DNA of 64,000 nucleotides from Streptomyces sp. CB02414 (GTDB lineage: Bacteria; Actinomycetota; Actinomycetes; Streptomycetales; Streptomycetaceae): positions 620,001-684,000 of the forward strand of contig NZ_LIPF01000002.1 of the NCBI RefSeq assembly GCF_001905385.1. The letters are read 5' to 3'. Made by a program: the position numbers and the translations under genes. The notes beneath the pieces were generated by a model that ran no database searches, was not told the origin of the DNA, and saw nothing but the letters and a program-made list of their open reading frames with translations. This document shows, in pieces, positions 1 to 8,564 of this stretch. Positions within the stretch are counted from its first letter, which is position 1. The number at the start of each line of letters is the position of its first letter.

Positions 1-410
1 GTACGCGCCCCTGCCCGAGCCGCTCCCGCGTCTCGCCTCCTGCACCGCCACGCCCGACGCCCGCCTTCCCCGACCCCTGCGACAACCCCGCGCACACCGC
101 GGTGGAACCCAGCAACGACACCCGCACGACATGCGCGCGACGTCCGCACGGCACCGGCCCGGGCTTCCACCGCGCCGGCCGCGGCGGAAGCCCTAAGTCC
201 CGTGGGACGGAAGCGAATTGTGCCGTACGGAGCCCCCTGCGCGCCCGCCGCCCCGGCCCGCACTGCCCGGCGCGGGTGACACGCGGCCCCGCCGTGTTGA
301 CCCGACCGGGCGAACCGGCGACCGGTCGACGACGGACAGACGACGACAGACGAGGGACCCGGTTGCGATACCGGACACAGGATGTCGCCTTTCGGGTTCA
401 CACTCGTCGT
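1..410. other. Non-coding left edge upstream of the PPOX gene
   Basis: No convincing coding frame is present before the ATG at 411; frames open through this stretch lack Streptomyces third-position bias. It holds one strong hairpin (161-193, listed separately). The rest should contain the promoter of the gene at 411, but I see no clear -35/-10 pair and no Shine-Dalgarno just before the ATG. Confidence 0.6.
161..193. terminator. Hairpin, probable terminator of a gene left of the window
   Basis: GGGCTTCC (161-168) pairs with GGAAGCCC (186-193). An inner CCGCG/CGCGG stem sits inside it after one mismatch, with a 5-nt loop. No U-tract follows, as is common for Streptomyces terminators. Confidence 0.45.
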
Positions 411-920
411 ATGACTGACAGCGCCGCACCGGGCACCGCACCCGGCCCCACCGTGAACTGGTCGCACTTCGCCACCGCCGAACCCGCGCTCGCCGCCACC
501 GTCGAGGCGCGCTTCGGCGCGTACACCCACCACGTCCTCGCCACCCTGCGCAAGGACGGCTCGCCGCGCACCACCGGCCTGGAGGTGCGTTTCCTGGGCG
601 GCGAGCTGTGGCTCGGCATGATGCCGGGCTCGGTGAAGGCGCTCGACCTGCGCCGTGACCCGCGGTTCGCGTTGCAGGCGAACCCGGGGGACGGGACCGG
701 GATGGGCGGCGGGGACGTACGGATCGGCGGGCGGGCGGTCGAGGTCGAGGACGCGGCGACGCGGGCCCGGTACGTGAAAGAGGTGGAACCGCCGGAGCCG
801 TTCCACCTCTTCCGGACCGAGCTGACGGAGGTCGTGCGGACCTGCGTGGAGGACGACGCGTACCTCGCCGTCCAGATCTGGCAGCCCGGGAAGCCCCTGC
901 GCGCCGTCAGGCGCGCCTAG
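411..920 (+). CDS. Pyridoxamine 5'-phosphate oxidase (PPOX)-fold family protein
   Basis: 169 aa, probably a small cytosolic split-barrel flavin- or F420-binding protein. The early segment VEARFGAYTHHVLATLRKDGSPRTT and the following strand with GELWLGMMPGS fit the first beta-hairpins of the PPOX/FMN-binding split barrel, and DLRRDPRFALQAN is the typical next strand. The ATG at 411 is chosen because upstream codons lose coding bias; no clear Shine-Dalgarno precedes it. It converges on guaA with an 11-bp gap. Substrate and cofactor cannot be read from the sequence. Confidence 0.75.
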   Translation: MTDSAAPGTAPGPTVNWSHFATAEPALAATVEARFGAYTHHVLATLRKDGSPRTTGLEVRFLGGELWLGMMPGSVKALDLRRDPRFALQANPGDGTGMGGGDVRIGGRAVEVEDAATRARYVKEVEPPEPFHLFRTELTEVVRTCVEDDAYLAVQIWQPGKPLRAVRRA

Positions 921-931
921 GGGTTACCCGG

Positions 932-2512
<1,581 letters not shown>

Positions 2513-2637
2513 GGGGTGCCTTCCGGCGGTCGGGCGGGGGTCTTGTGCTCCCGATTCTACCGAGGCGGACGGCCGCCCCCTCCCGGCCGTGGCGCCCGGC
2601 GCCGCCCCAGTGGCACGTCTCACCATGCGGATCGACT

Positions 2638-2672
2638 CGGATCACCTTCGGATCACCTTCGGATCACCATGC
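2638..2672 (+). repeat. Three tandem 11-bp direct repeats, PHO-box-like
   Basis: CGGATCACCTT occurs at 2638-2648 and 2649-2659, followed by CGGATCACCAT at 2660-2670, each exactly one helical turn apart. Read as GATCACCTTCG, the first two units match 9 of 11 positions of the Streptomyces PhoP direct-repeat consensus as I recall it (G-G/T-TCAYYYR-G/C-G). The repeats lie between divergent guaA and the chorismate mutase leader, immediately upstream of the -35 at 2681. PhoP binding is inference; the repeats themselves are seen. Confidence 0.6.
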
Positions 2673-2680
2673 GAACCGGG

Positions 2681-2709
2681 TTGGCCACGGACCGTTCGCA
2701 GGGCATACT
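2681..2709 (+). promoter_or_regulatory. Promoter of the leader peptide / chorismate mutase transcript
   Basis: TTGGCC (2681-2686) and CATACT (2704-2709) are separated by 17 nt and resemble a housekeeping sigma promoter. The expected start point, about 7 nt downstream of the -10, coincides with the A of the leader ATG at 2716, predicting a leaderless transcript. Confidence 0.6.
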
Positions 2710-2715
2710 GGCGCC

Positions 2716-2787
2716 ATGCGCAAGTACCAGGTGTTCAGCTTTATCTATGGCAACCGGCCTACCGGCTGCCATGGTCGTGCTGCTTGA
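2716..2787 (+). CDS. Phe/Tyr-rich leader peptide (23 aa) of the chorismate mutase attenuator
   Basis: The short ORF reads MRKYQVFSFIYGNRPTG and then CHGRAA, stop. Tyr4, Phe7, Phe9 and Tyr11 give four Phe/Tyr codons in eight residues, and there is no Trp. Phe9 (TTT) and Tyr11 (TAT) use codons that are rare in this GC-rich genome. No Shine-Dalgarno precedes the ATG, and the promoter spacing predicts that the mRNA starts at the ATG. A hairpin (2747-2752 with 2767-2772, inner CCGG/CCGG) begins exactly at the last Tyr codon, and a terminator-like stem (2811-2845) follows the stop. The arrangement fits ribosome-mediated attenuation sensing charged tRNA-Phe/Tyr in front of chorismate mutase. The peptide itself probably has no further function. 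Confidence 0.7.
   Translation: MRKYQVFSFIYGNRPTGCHGRAA
2747..2772 (+). promoter_or_regulatory. Pause (1:2) hairpin of the leader
   Basis: ATGGCA (2747-2752) pairs with TGCCAT (2767-2772), and inside it CCGG (2754-2757) pairs with CCGG (2762-2765), around a CCTA loop with one mismatch. Its 5' arm overlaps the Tyr11 codon, so a ribosome stalled there would mask it. I could not identify a strong alternative antiterminator pairing; the best is weak and wobble-rich. Confidence 0.5.
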
Positions 2788-2810
2788 GCAACTGACGAGC
2801 GACAACTTCC

Positions 2811-2845
2811 CAGGCGCCCCGGGCCGACAAGGCCCGGGGCGCCTG
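2811..2845 (+). terminator. Transcription attenuator stem before chorismate mutase
   Basis: A perfect 15-bp stem (2811-2825 with 2831-2845) with a 5-nt GACAA loop, followed by TCGTTT. It lies 23 nt after the leader stop and 65 nt before the chorismate mutase ATG, so it must be read through for expression. Confidence 0.75.
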
Positions 2846-2910
2846 TCGTTTCCGGGTCCTGCCGCCCCGGGGCACCGCCACCACCCCCTTCCCGGCGAGG
2901 AGCCCCCGAC

Positions 2911-3198
2911 ATGACCGTCACCACCGCAGACAAGACCGGCGCCCGCACCGCCGAGGCCGCCGACGTGATCACCGGCGCCCGGGAGCGCATCGACGCGCTC
3001 GACGACCGGATCATCGGCCTGATCCAGGAACGGATGGCCGTCTCCGCCGTCATCCAGCAGGCGCGGATCACCTCCGGCGGCCGGCGCGTGAATCTCTCCC
3101 GCGAGATGGAGGTCCTCGGCCATTACAGCGAGGCGCTGGGCAAGCCTGGTACGCCGCTGGCGATGACGCTGCTGGAGCTGTGCCGGGGGCGCGTCTGA
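2911..3198 (+). CDS. Chorismate mutase, AroQ class
   Basis: 95 aa, monofunctional. It rearranges chorismate to prephenate, the branch point to Phe and Tyr. The helical AroQ signature is visible: RERIDALDDRIIGLIQERM near residues 20-40 (substrate-binding Arg and paired Asp residues), then AVSAVIQQAR and a third helix ending ELCRGRV. The length is that of free-standing actinobacterial enzymes. GAGGAG precedes the ATG by a good distance. It lies downstream of the Phe/Tyr leader peptide and attenuator, which suggests end-product control at the transcript level. No other aromatic-pathway gene is adjacent. Confidence 0.9.
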   Translation: MTVTTADKTGARTAEAADVITGARERIDALDDRIIGLIQERMAVSAVIQQARITSGGRRVNLSREMEVLGHYSEALGKPGTPLAMTLLELCRGRV

Positions 3199-3807
3199 AC
3201 GTCGTATCTGAGTTCGGGCCACTTCTCACCCGTACGGCGCGTGACCGCCGCGCGGGACGCTTCGTTGGTCCCGGTGTCCGTGCCAGCCAGGGGCGGGCCC
3301 GAAAGAACCACGCGTGGCTCGCTGGGGCGATGAGACGTACGGATCGTGCCGTACGTCGTGGGACCTCGCCCCAGGAAGTGACCGGACGGCAGGGGACAGC
3401 AGCCCGGTCACCCATGAGAACGGCCGGCTCCGGGGACGCCCGGGGCCGGCCGACGGGAAATGCCCGGGCCCGGGACGCCCCTCCCCTCGACAACCGCATG
3501 CTCGACAGACCAGCGGCGCGACCCCCCGGCGCCGCTCCGAGGCACCGGCGCAGCCCTGACGCCGGTGCTGGCTGAGGAAGGGCCCCGCGGCGCAGCCCGC
3601 GGGGCCCTTCGCCATGCCGTTCCCCCCTTGGCCAGAGGTGACGAGCGCCACATAAAAGTTCTGTGAGTTCGGGGGCAACCATTCACAGCTTTCACAGATC
3701 AAACAGGCGTACGGATCGCACCAAGGGCACTCCCGCGCCCCACACGCGGAGGCCTCCCTGACTCTCCCGTGCCGCGCGTGCGGTACGCCGGACCACCCGA
3801 GGTCTTC
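3199..3807 (+). other. Non-coding stretch rich in hairpins; possible structured RNA
   Basis: There is no credible CDS in 609 nt. Hairpins follow one another: 3322-3374 (9 bp plus 9 bp with an internal loop), 3378-3411 (8 bp), 3421-3452 (8 bp), 3512-3536 (8 bp, loop containing CCCCCC), 3542-3568 (9 bp) and a terminator at 3578-3609. It may be a small RNA of about 290 nt or the structured 3' trailer of the chorismate mutase mRNA. The remaining 200 nt is the upstream region of the surface protein gene at 3808 and is comparatively AT-rich near 3650-3710. Confidence 0.4.
3578..3609. terminator. Rho-independent-type terminator
   Basis: A 13-bp perfect stem, AAGGGCCCCGCGG (3578-3590) with its complement (3597-3609), and a 6-nt loop. 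It closes the hairpin-rich region; no CDS ends close by on either strand. Confidence 0.7.
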
Positions 3808-4830
3808 ATGAAGCTTCGTCGCGCCATGGCAGCTGCGGCCGCCACGGCAGTGATCGCCCCGCTGGCACTGCTCGCGGCTCCCGCCGCCTACGCGACCGAC
3901 GGCACGCCGTCGCCGGCCAGTTCCACCGAGACGACGGCCCCGGGGAGCACGCCGTCGACCGGGGCCCCGTCCCCGAGCCAGTCCACGAGCGAGACCGCTC
4001 CGGCGCCGAGCAACTCGCCGAGCGGTTCCCCGAGTGGTTCCCCGAGCAGCTCTCCGAGCACCTCCGCGCCCGAGTCCCCGGCGCCCAGCACGTCCACCTC
4101 CACGCCCGCCTCGCCGTCGCCGAGCACGTCGGCGCCCGAGGAGTCACAGACCCCGGAGCCCGAGCCGTCGGTGTGCGAGGACAGCAAGGTCGACGTCAGC
4201 ATCACGGGTCTGCCCGGCCGGATCGCGGCGGGCAGCGGCTGGCACGAGTTCTCGCTGAACGTGGCCAACAACTCCGACTCCACGCTCCAGAACCTCGACT
4301 ACCTGGCCGGCGCCTCCGCCGACCGCGACGGCGAGGAGCTGTTCGAGAGCAAGAAGGTCAGCCTTCAGGCCTGGAACCCTGACGACAAGGTCTGGGAGGA
4401 CCTCAACGAGTTCGGCTACGCGGTCGGCTATGTCGGTTACACCGACGAGCTGGCTCCCGACTACGAGGTCGCCATCCCCATGCGCGTCAACGTGAAGGCC
4501 TCCGCCCCGGTCGGCGCGGGCTTCACGCTCGGCGCGACCATCTACGGCGACGCGGACGGCGAGTGCACCGGCTACGGTCAGGTCGCCTACAAGTTCCGGA
4601 TCGTGGCCGCCGGCACGGACACCGAGGGCACCAAGCCGCAGGAAGGCGGCAAGGCTCCCGTGGCCGTCCAGAAGCCGGCCTCGGACACGCCCGAAGTCAC
4701 CGGCAGCCTCGCCGAGACCGGCTCCAGCTCGGCACTGCCGATGATCGGCCTCGTCGGCGGGATCGCCGTCGTCGCGGGTGCCGGTGCGGTGTTCGCCGTC
4801 CGTCGCCGCAAGGCCGGTGTCGAGGCGTAG
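3808..4830 (+). CDS. Sortase-anchored (LAETG) Ser/Thr/Pro-rich cell-surface protein
   Basis: 340 aa. A signal peptide (Lys-Arg-Arg start, hydrophobic core to about residue 24, Ala-Tyr-Ala cleavage near 29) is followed by a roughly 90-residue Ser/Pro/Thr stalk with repeated PSGSPSG/PSSSPS units. A conserved-looking domain (VDVSITGLPGRIAAGSGWHEF to the FRIVAAG region) and a C-terminal sorting signal come next: LAETG at 301-305, hydrophobic span, then RRRKAG. LAxTG is the class E sortase signal used by Streptomyces chaplins and similar proteins, so covalent attachment to peptidoglycan is expected. The ATG at 3808 is chosen because the signal peptide starts there; an in-frame ATG 39 nt upstream is less likely. 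Ligand and role are unknown. Confidence 0.85.
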   Translation: MKLRRAMAAAAATAVIAPLALLAAPAAYATDGTPSPASSTETTAPGSTPSTGAPSPSQSTSETAPAPSNSPSGSPSGSPSSSPSTSAPESPAPSTSTSTPASPSPSTSAPEESQTPEPEPSVCEDSKVDVSITGLPGRIAAGSGWHEFSLNVANNSDSTLQNLDYLAGASADRDGEELFESKKVSLQAWNPDDKVWEDLNEFGYAVGYVGYTDELAPDYEVAIPMRVNVKASAPVGAGFTLGATIYGDADGECTGYGQVAYKFRIVAAGTDTEGTKPQEGGKAPVAVQKPASDTPEVTGSLAETGSSSALPMIGLVGGIAVVAGAGAVFAVRRRKAGVEA

Positions 4831-4845
4831 CCGACGGTACGGCTT

Positions 4846-4900
4846 CACAGAACGAGAAGGACCTGCGCTCGGAGGGGGGCGCAGGTCCTTCTGTTCTGTG
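4846..4900. terminator. Bidirectional terminator between surface protein and GMC oxidoreductase
   Basis: A very long stem: an 8-bp outer helix (4846-4853 with 4893-4900) stacked on a 14-bp inner helix (4855-4868 with 4879-4892), one bulge and a 10-nt loop. It lies between convergent genes. Confidence 0.9.
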
Positions 4901-4907
4901 TCGTCCG

Positions 4908-6725
4908 CTACTTCTTCGGCGGTACCGCCGGCATCCCGAGGAACGGCAGCCGCAGCGCGCCGAAGGCCTCCGCCGGAACCGCCGGGGACTTGGGCTCGAC
5001 GGGCGTCAGGCGCCGGTACTCCGTGCCCTGCGCCGGGCGCGGGTCCTCCTCGCCCTTGTTGGGCCAGTACGACATCGCGCGCTCGGCCTGCGCCGTGATG
5101 GTCAGGGACGGGTTGACGCCGAGGTTCGCGGAGACCGCGGCGCCGTCGACGACGGAGATGCCGGGGTGGCCGTAGAGGCGGTGGTACGGGTCTATGACAC
5201 CGGTCTCGCGGGAGGCGCCGATGGGGCAGCCGCCCAGGAAGTGGGCGGTGAGCGGGGTGCCCATCAGTTCGCCGACGTTGGAGCCGGCGAAGCCGTTGAT
5301 CTCGGCGGCGAGGGCTGCGGCACCCTCGGTGGCGGCCTTGATCTGCTTGGGGTTGGGCGAGCCGTGGCCCTGGCGGGCGGTGAGCAGGCCCTTGCCGACG
5401 CCCGTCGGTTTCAGGTGCGTGGTCAGGGAGTTGTCCAGGGACTGCATCACCAGGCCGATGATGGTGCGCTCCGACCACTTGCGGTTGGAGAGCGAGCGCA
5501 GGACCAGGAGAGGGTGCTTGGCCGCGTGGCCCAGGAAGCCCAGGACGCGGGAGGCGCCGGAGGCGGTGTGGCCGGCGTAGGGGACCTGGAGGATGGACAG
5601 GCCGCCCATGGAGTTGGAGCCCTTGCCGTAACGGACCGGCTCGATGTGGGTGTTGGCGTCCGGGTGGATCGAGGACGTGATGGCGACGCCGCGCGTGAAG
5701 TCGGCGCGGGACTCGCCGGTGGCCTTGCGGTAGCGCCGGTCGTCGGTCTGGGCGCCGACCAGGGCCTCGGAGTTGGTGCGGGTCAGCTCGCCGAGCTTGT
5801 CGGAGAGGTGCGGGAGTTGCCCGTTGGCCTTCATGCGGTGCAGCAGGGTCTGGGTGCCGTAGGTGCCGGCTGCTACGACGACGCGGCGGGCGGTGAAGGT
5901 GCGGCCCGCGCCCTTCTTCTTCCGGTCGGTGGGGAGCGTGGCCACCGCGAAGCCGCCGCGCGAGTCCTCGGTGACCGAGACGACCGACGTCATGGGGTGC
6001 ACGACCGCGCCCGCCTTCTCGGCGAGGTACAGGTAGTTCTCGTTGAGGGTGTTCTTCGCGCCGTGGCGGCAGCCGGTCATGCACTCGCCGCACTCGTTGC
6101 AGGCCTTGCGGTCGGGTCCCGCGCCGCCGAAGTACGGGTCGGGTATCTCCTCGCCCGGCTTCGCCTTCGCCGTGCCGTCGGCGTCCTCGCCGTCGCCGAA
6201 GAAGACACCGACCGGCGCCATGTGGAAGGTGTCGCCGACCCCCATCCGCTGGGCGGCGGCCTTCAGGTGCACGTCGGAGGGGGTCATGGTCGGGTTGAGA
6301 CGGACCCCGAGCATGCGCTTGGCCTGGTCGTAGTACGGCGTCAGCTCGTCCTGCCAGTCGGTGATGTCCCGCCACTGGGGGTCGTCGAAGAAGGGCTTCG
6401 GCGGTACGTAGAGGGTGTTGGCGTAGTTGAGGGAGCCGCCGCCGACGCCCGCGCCTGCCAGGACCATGACATTCCCGAGCAGGTGGATGCGCTGGATGCC
6501 GAACATGCCGAGCTTGGGCGCCCACAGGTAGTTCTTCAGGTCCCAGGAGTTCTTCGGCAGCGACTGACGGGTGAAGCGGCGGCCCGCTTCCAGGACGCCG
6601 ACCCGGTAGCCCTTCTCCGTCAGGCGGAGGGCGGACACCGAGCCGCCGAAGCCGGAGCCGACGACGAGGACGTCGTAGTCGTACCCGTTCTCGTCCCGGG
6701 TCTGGGCGGAGTTCTCCTGCGACAC
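4908..6725 (-). CDS. GMC-family FAD oxidoreductase (cholesterol-oxidase-like)
   Basis: 605 aa flavoenzyme. The N-terminal dinucleotide-binding motif VVGSGFGGSVSALRL (about 21-35) is followed by VLEAGRRF. GAGVGGGSLNYAN matches the conserved flavin-contact segment of the family, and the C-terminal segment PLTAHFLGGCPIG plus VVDGAAVSANLGVNP is the typical FAD/active-site end. A Cys cluster (CNECGECMTGCRHGAKN) marks the cholesterol oxidase-like GMC branch. The GTG start at 6725 is supported by a well-placed AGGAG. It is 49 nt downstream of the aldehyde dehydrogenase gene and likely co-transcribed, suggesting sequential alcohol/aldehyde oxidation. The substrate is unknown. Confidence 0.85.
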   Translation of the reverse strand: MSQENSAQTRDENGYDYDVLVVGSGFGGSVSALRLTEKGYRVGVLEAGRRFTRQSLPKNSWDLKNYLWAPKLGMFGIQRIHLLGNVMVLAGAGVGGGSLNYANTLYVPPKPFFDDPQWRDITDWQDELTPYYDQAKRMLGVRLNPTMTPSDVHLKAAAQRMGVGDTFHMAPVGVFFGDGEDADGTAKAKPGEEIPDPYFGGAGPDRKACNECGECMTGCRHGAKNTLNENYLYLAEKAGAVVHPMTSVVSVTEDSRGGFAVATLPTDRKKKGAGRTFTARRVVVAAGTYGTQTLLHRMKANGQLPHLSDKLGELTRTNSEALVGAQTDDRRYRKATGESRADFTRGVAITSSIHPDANTHIEPVRYGKGSNSMGGLSILQVPYAGHTASGASRVLGFLGHAAKHPLLVLRSLSNRKWSERTIIGLVMQSLDNSLTTHLKPTGVGKGLLTARQGHGSPNPKQIKAATEGAAALAAEINGFAGSNVGELMGTPLTAHFLGGCPIGASRETGVIDPYHRLYGHPGISVVDGAAVSANLGVNPSLTITAQAERAMSYWPNKGEEDPRPAQGTEYRRLTPVEPKSPAVPAEAFGALRLPFLGMPAVPPKK

Positions 6726-6774
6726 GTGCTCTCCTCGTTGAGAACGGGCGGGGGTCGGGGGTTGCCTGGGTGGA

Positions 6775-8388
6775 TCAGCGGAAGCGGAATGCCTTCATCA
6801 GCCGCAGGCTCCGGCTCATGAACGCCGCGTACTTCTCGTCGTCCATGCCGAGCGACGGCGCCATCGGCAGCAGCCGCTGGTGGGCGACCGTCTGGGCCTC
6901 GGTGTACTTGAGGATGCCCTCGGAGCCGTGCCGGCGGCCGAGGCCGGAGTCCTTCATGCCGCCCATCGGGGCCTGGGCGCTGCCGTAGGCGGGGGCGTAT
7001 CCCTCGTTGATGTTGACGGTGCCGGTGCGCATCCGGGCGGCGACCTCGTGGCCGCGCCGGGCGTCCCTCGTCCAGACCGAGGAGTTCAGGCCGTACGGCG
7101 TCGAGTTGGCCTGCTCGACCGCCTCCTCCTCGGTCTTGAAGCGGTAGACGGAGACGACCGGGCCGAAGGTCTCCTCGGTGCACACGGTCATGGGGGCCAC
7201 GACGCCGTCGAGGATGGTCGGCTCGTAGAAGTACGGGCCGATGTCCGGGCGGGCGACCCCGCCGGCGACGAGCTTCGCGCCCCGCTCCACGGCGTCCGCC
7301 ACGTGCGCCTTCACGGTCTGAAGCTGCCGCTCCCCCACCAGCGAGCCCATGTCGGCGCCGTAGGAGAGGGAGGTGCCGAGGCGCATCGCCTTGGTGCGGG
7401 CGGCGAAGCGGTCCAGGAAGGCGTCGGCGACCGACTCGTGGACGTAGAGCCGCTCGATGGAGATGCAGAGCTGGCCGGCCGAGGAGAAGCAGGCCCGCAC
7501 GGCGCCCGCCGCGGCCTTCTCGATGTCGGCGTCCTCCAGGACCAGCATGGCGTTCTTGCCGCCGAGTTCGAGGGAGACGCCGACCAGACGGGCGGCGGCG
7601 CCCTGGGCGACCTCGCGGCCGGTGCGGGTGGAGCCGGTGAAGGAGACGTAGTCGGCGTGCTTGACGACCTCGGGGCCGACGACCGGGCCGTCGCCGAGGA
7701 CGACCTGGAAGACCTCGGCGGGCAGGCCGGCCTCGATGAGCAGGTCGCGGGCCCACAGGGCGGTGAGACAGGTCTCGGTGTCGGGCTTCATGACGACCGC
7801 GTTGCCCGCGACGAAGGCCGGGAGCGCGTCGCCGACGGACAGCTCCAGCGGGTAGTTCCACGGGGCGATCTGGCCGACGACGCCGCGCGGGTGGCGCAGT
7901 TCGGTGACCTTGGTGAGGGTCGGTACGGCGCCGGTGTGCCGCTTGGGGCGCAGGTACGCCGGGGCCTTGCGGCCGTAGTGCCGGGCGGCGACGGCGACGG
8001 CCTGGACCTCCTCGTGGGCGTGCAGGCGGGCCTTGCCGGTCTCCAGCTGGATGAGGTCGAGGACCTCGGCCTGGCGCTGCAGGACCAGGTCGTGGAAGCG
8101 GAGCAGGACCGCGGCGCGCTGCCGTACCGGTGTGCGCTCCCACACGGCCTGTGCGGCGCGGGCGCGCTCGAAGGCGCCGGCCACGTCCTCGGGCGTCGAC
8201 TCGGGCAGGTCGGCGAGCTTCTCGCCGGTGAACGGCGTGTGGTTGGCGGTGCGGCCGGAACCGGCCACGCCCTTGGTGAGCTGGGCGACCAGCTCGGGGG
8301 TGACCACGTCCGCAGCGGTGCGGGCGCCCGCCGGGCTGGGGGCGAGGGGGTTGGTGCCGGTGATTTCCGGGGCCTGCGCGTCCGTCAT
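6775..8388 (-). CDS. Succinic semialdehyde dehydrogenase (GabD2-like aldehyde dehydrogenase)
   Basis: 537 aa, NAD(P)-dependent aldehyde dehydrogenase superfamily. Seen in order: the nucleotide-binding loop FTGSTRTGREVA, the general-base region LELGGKNAML, the catalytic Cys in SSAGQLCISIERLYVHE, and the C-terminal ETFGPVVSVYRF and GLNSSVWTRD motifs. The C-terminal segment INEGYAPAYGSAQAPMGGMKDSGLGRRHG matches the actinobacterial GabD2 branch, so oxidation of succinic semialdehyde to succinate is likely. It is first of a probable two-gene operon with the GMC oxidoreductase. A 20-bp near-palindrome lies 72-92 nt upstream of the ATG. Exact substrate is inferred from family. Confidence 0.88.
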   Translation of the reverse strand: MTDAQAPEITGTNPLAPSPAGARTAADVVTPELVAQLTKGVAGSGRTANHTPFTGEKLADLPESTPEDVAGAFERARAAQAVWERTPVRQRAAVLLRFHDLVLQRQAEVLDLIQLETGKARLHAHEEVQAVAVAARHYGRKAPAYLRPKRHTGAVPTLTKVTELRHPRGVVGQIAPWNYPLELSVGDALPAFVAGNAVVMKPDTETCLTALWARDLLIEAGLPAEVFQVVLGDGPVVGPEVVKHADYVSFTGSTRTGREVAQGAAARLVGVSLELGGKNAMLVLEDADIEKAAAGAVRACFSSAGQLCISIERLYVHESVADAFLDRFAARTKAMRLGTSLSYGADMGSLVGERQLQTVKAHVADAVERGAKLVAGGVARPDIGPYFYEPTILDGVVAPMTVCTEETFGPVVSVYRFKTEEEAVEQANSTPYGLNSSVWTRDARRGHEVAARMRTGTVNINEGYAPAYGSAQAPMGGMKDSGLGRRHGSEGILKYTEAQTVAHQRLLPMAPSLGMDDEKYAAFMSRSLRLMKAFRFR

Positions 8389-8460
8389 GAGCCGCAGGGT
8401 ATGACGCCGCGACGGCTTTGTGTACCCGTCGGTAATCGGGATTCACCGAGTGCTCACACA

Positions 8461-8480
8461 TTGCCAGTGATCGCTGGCAA
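8461..8480. promoter_or_regulatory. 20-bp palindrome upstream of the SSADH-GMC operon
   Basis: TTGCCAG (8461-8467) and CTGGCAA (8474-8480) flank TGATCG, giving a near-perfect dyad. It lies between the end of the first kinase gene and the SSADH start, a sensible operator position. The cognate regulator is not identifiable here. Confidence 0.5.
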
Positions 8481-8564
8481 CAAACCCGCTGATCAGGGCG
8501 TTACGCGGATGCGTCGCACCTGACGGTTTCCACGACCCGGGGCGGTCCGCCGGGTCGGGCTCCG

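Noticed and set aside
3512-3536. Hairpin with a CCCCCC loop, reminiscent of the 6C RNA motif
   Set aside because: 6C RNA has two adjacent C-loop hairpins; only one is seen here, and the genomic neighbourhood is not the usual one.
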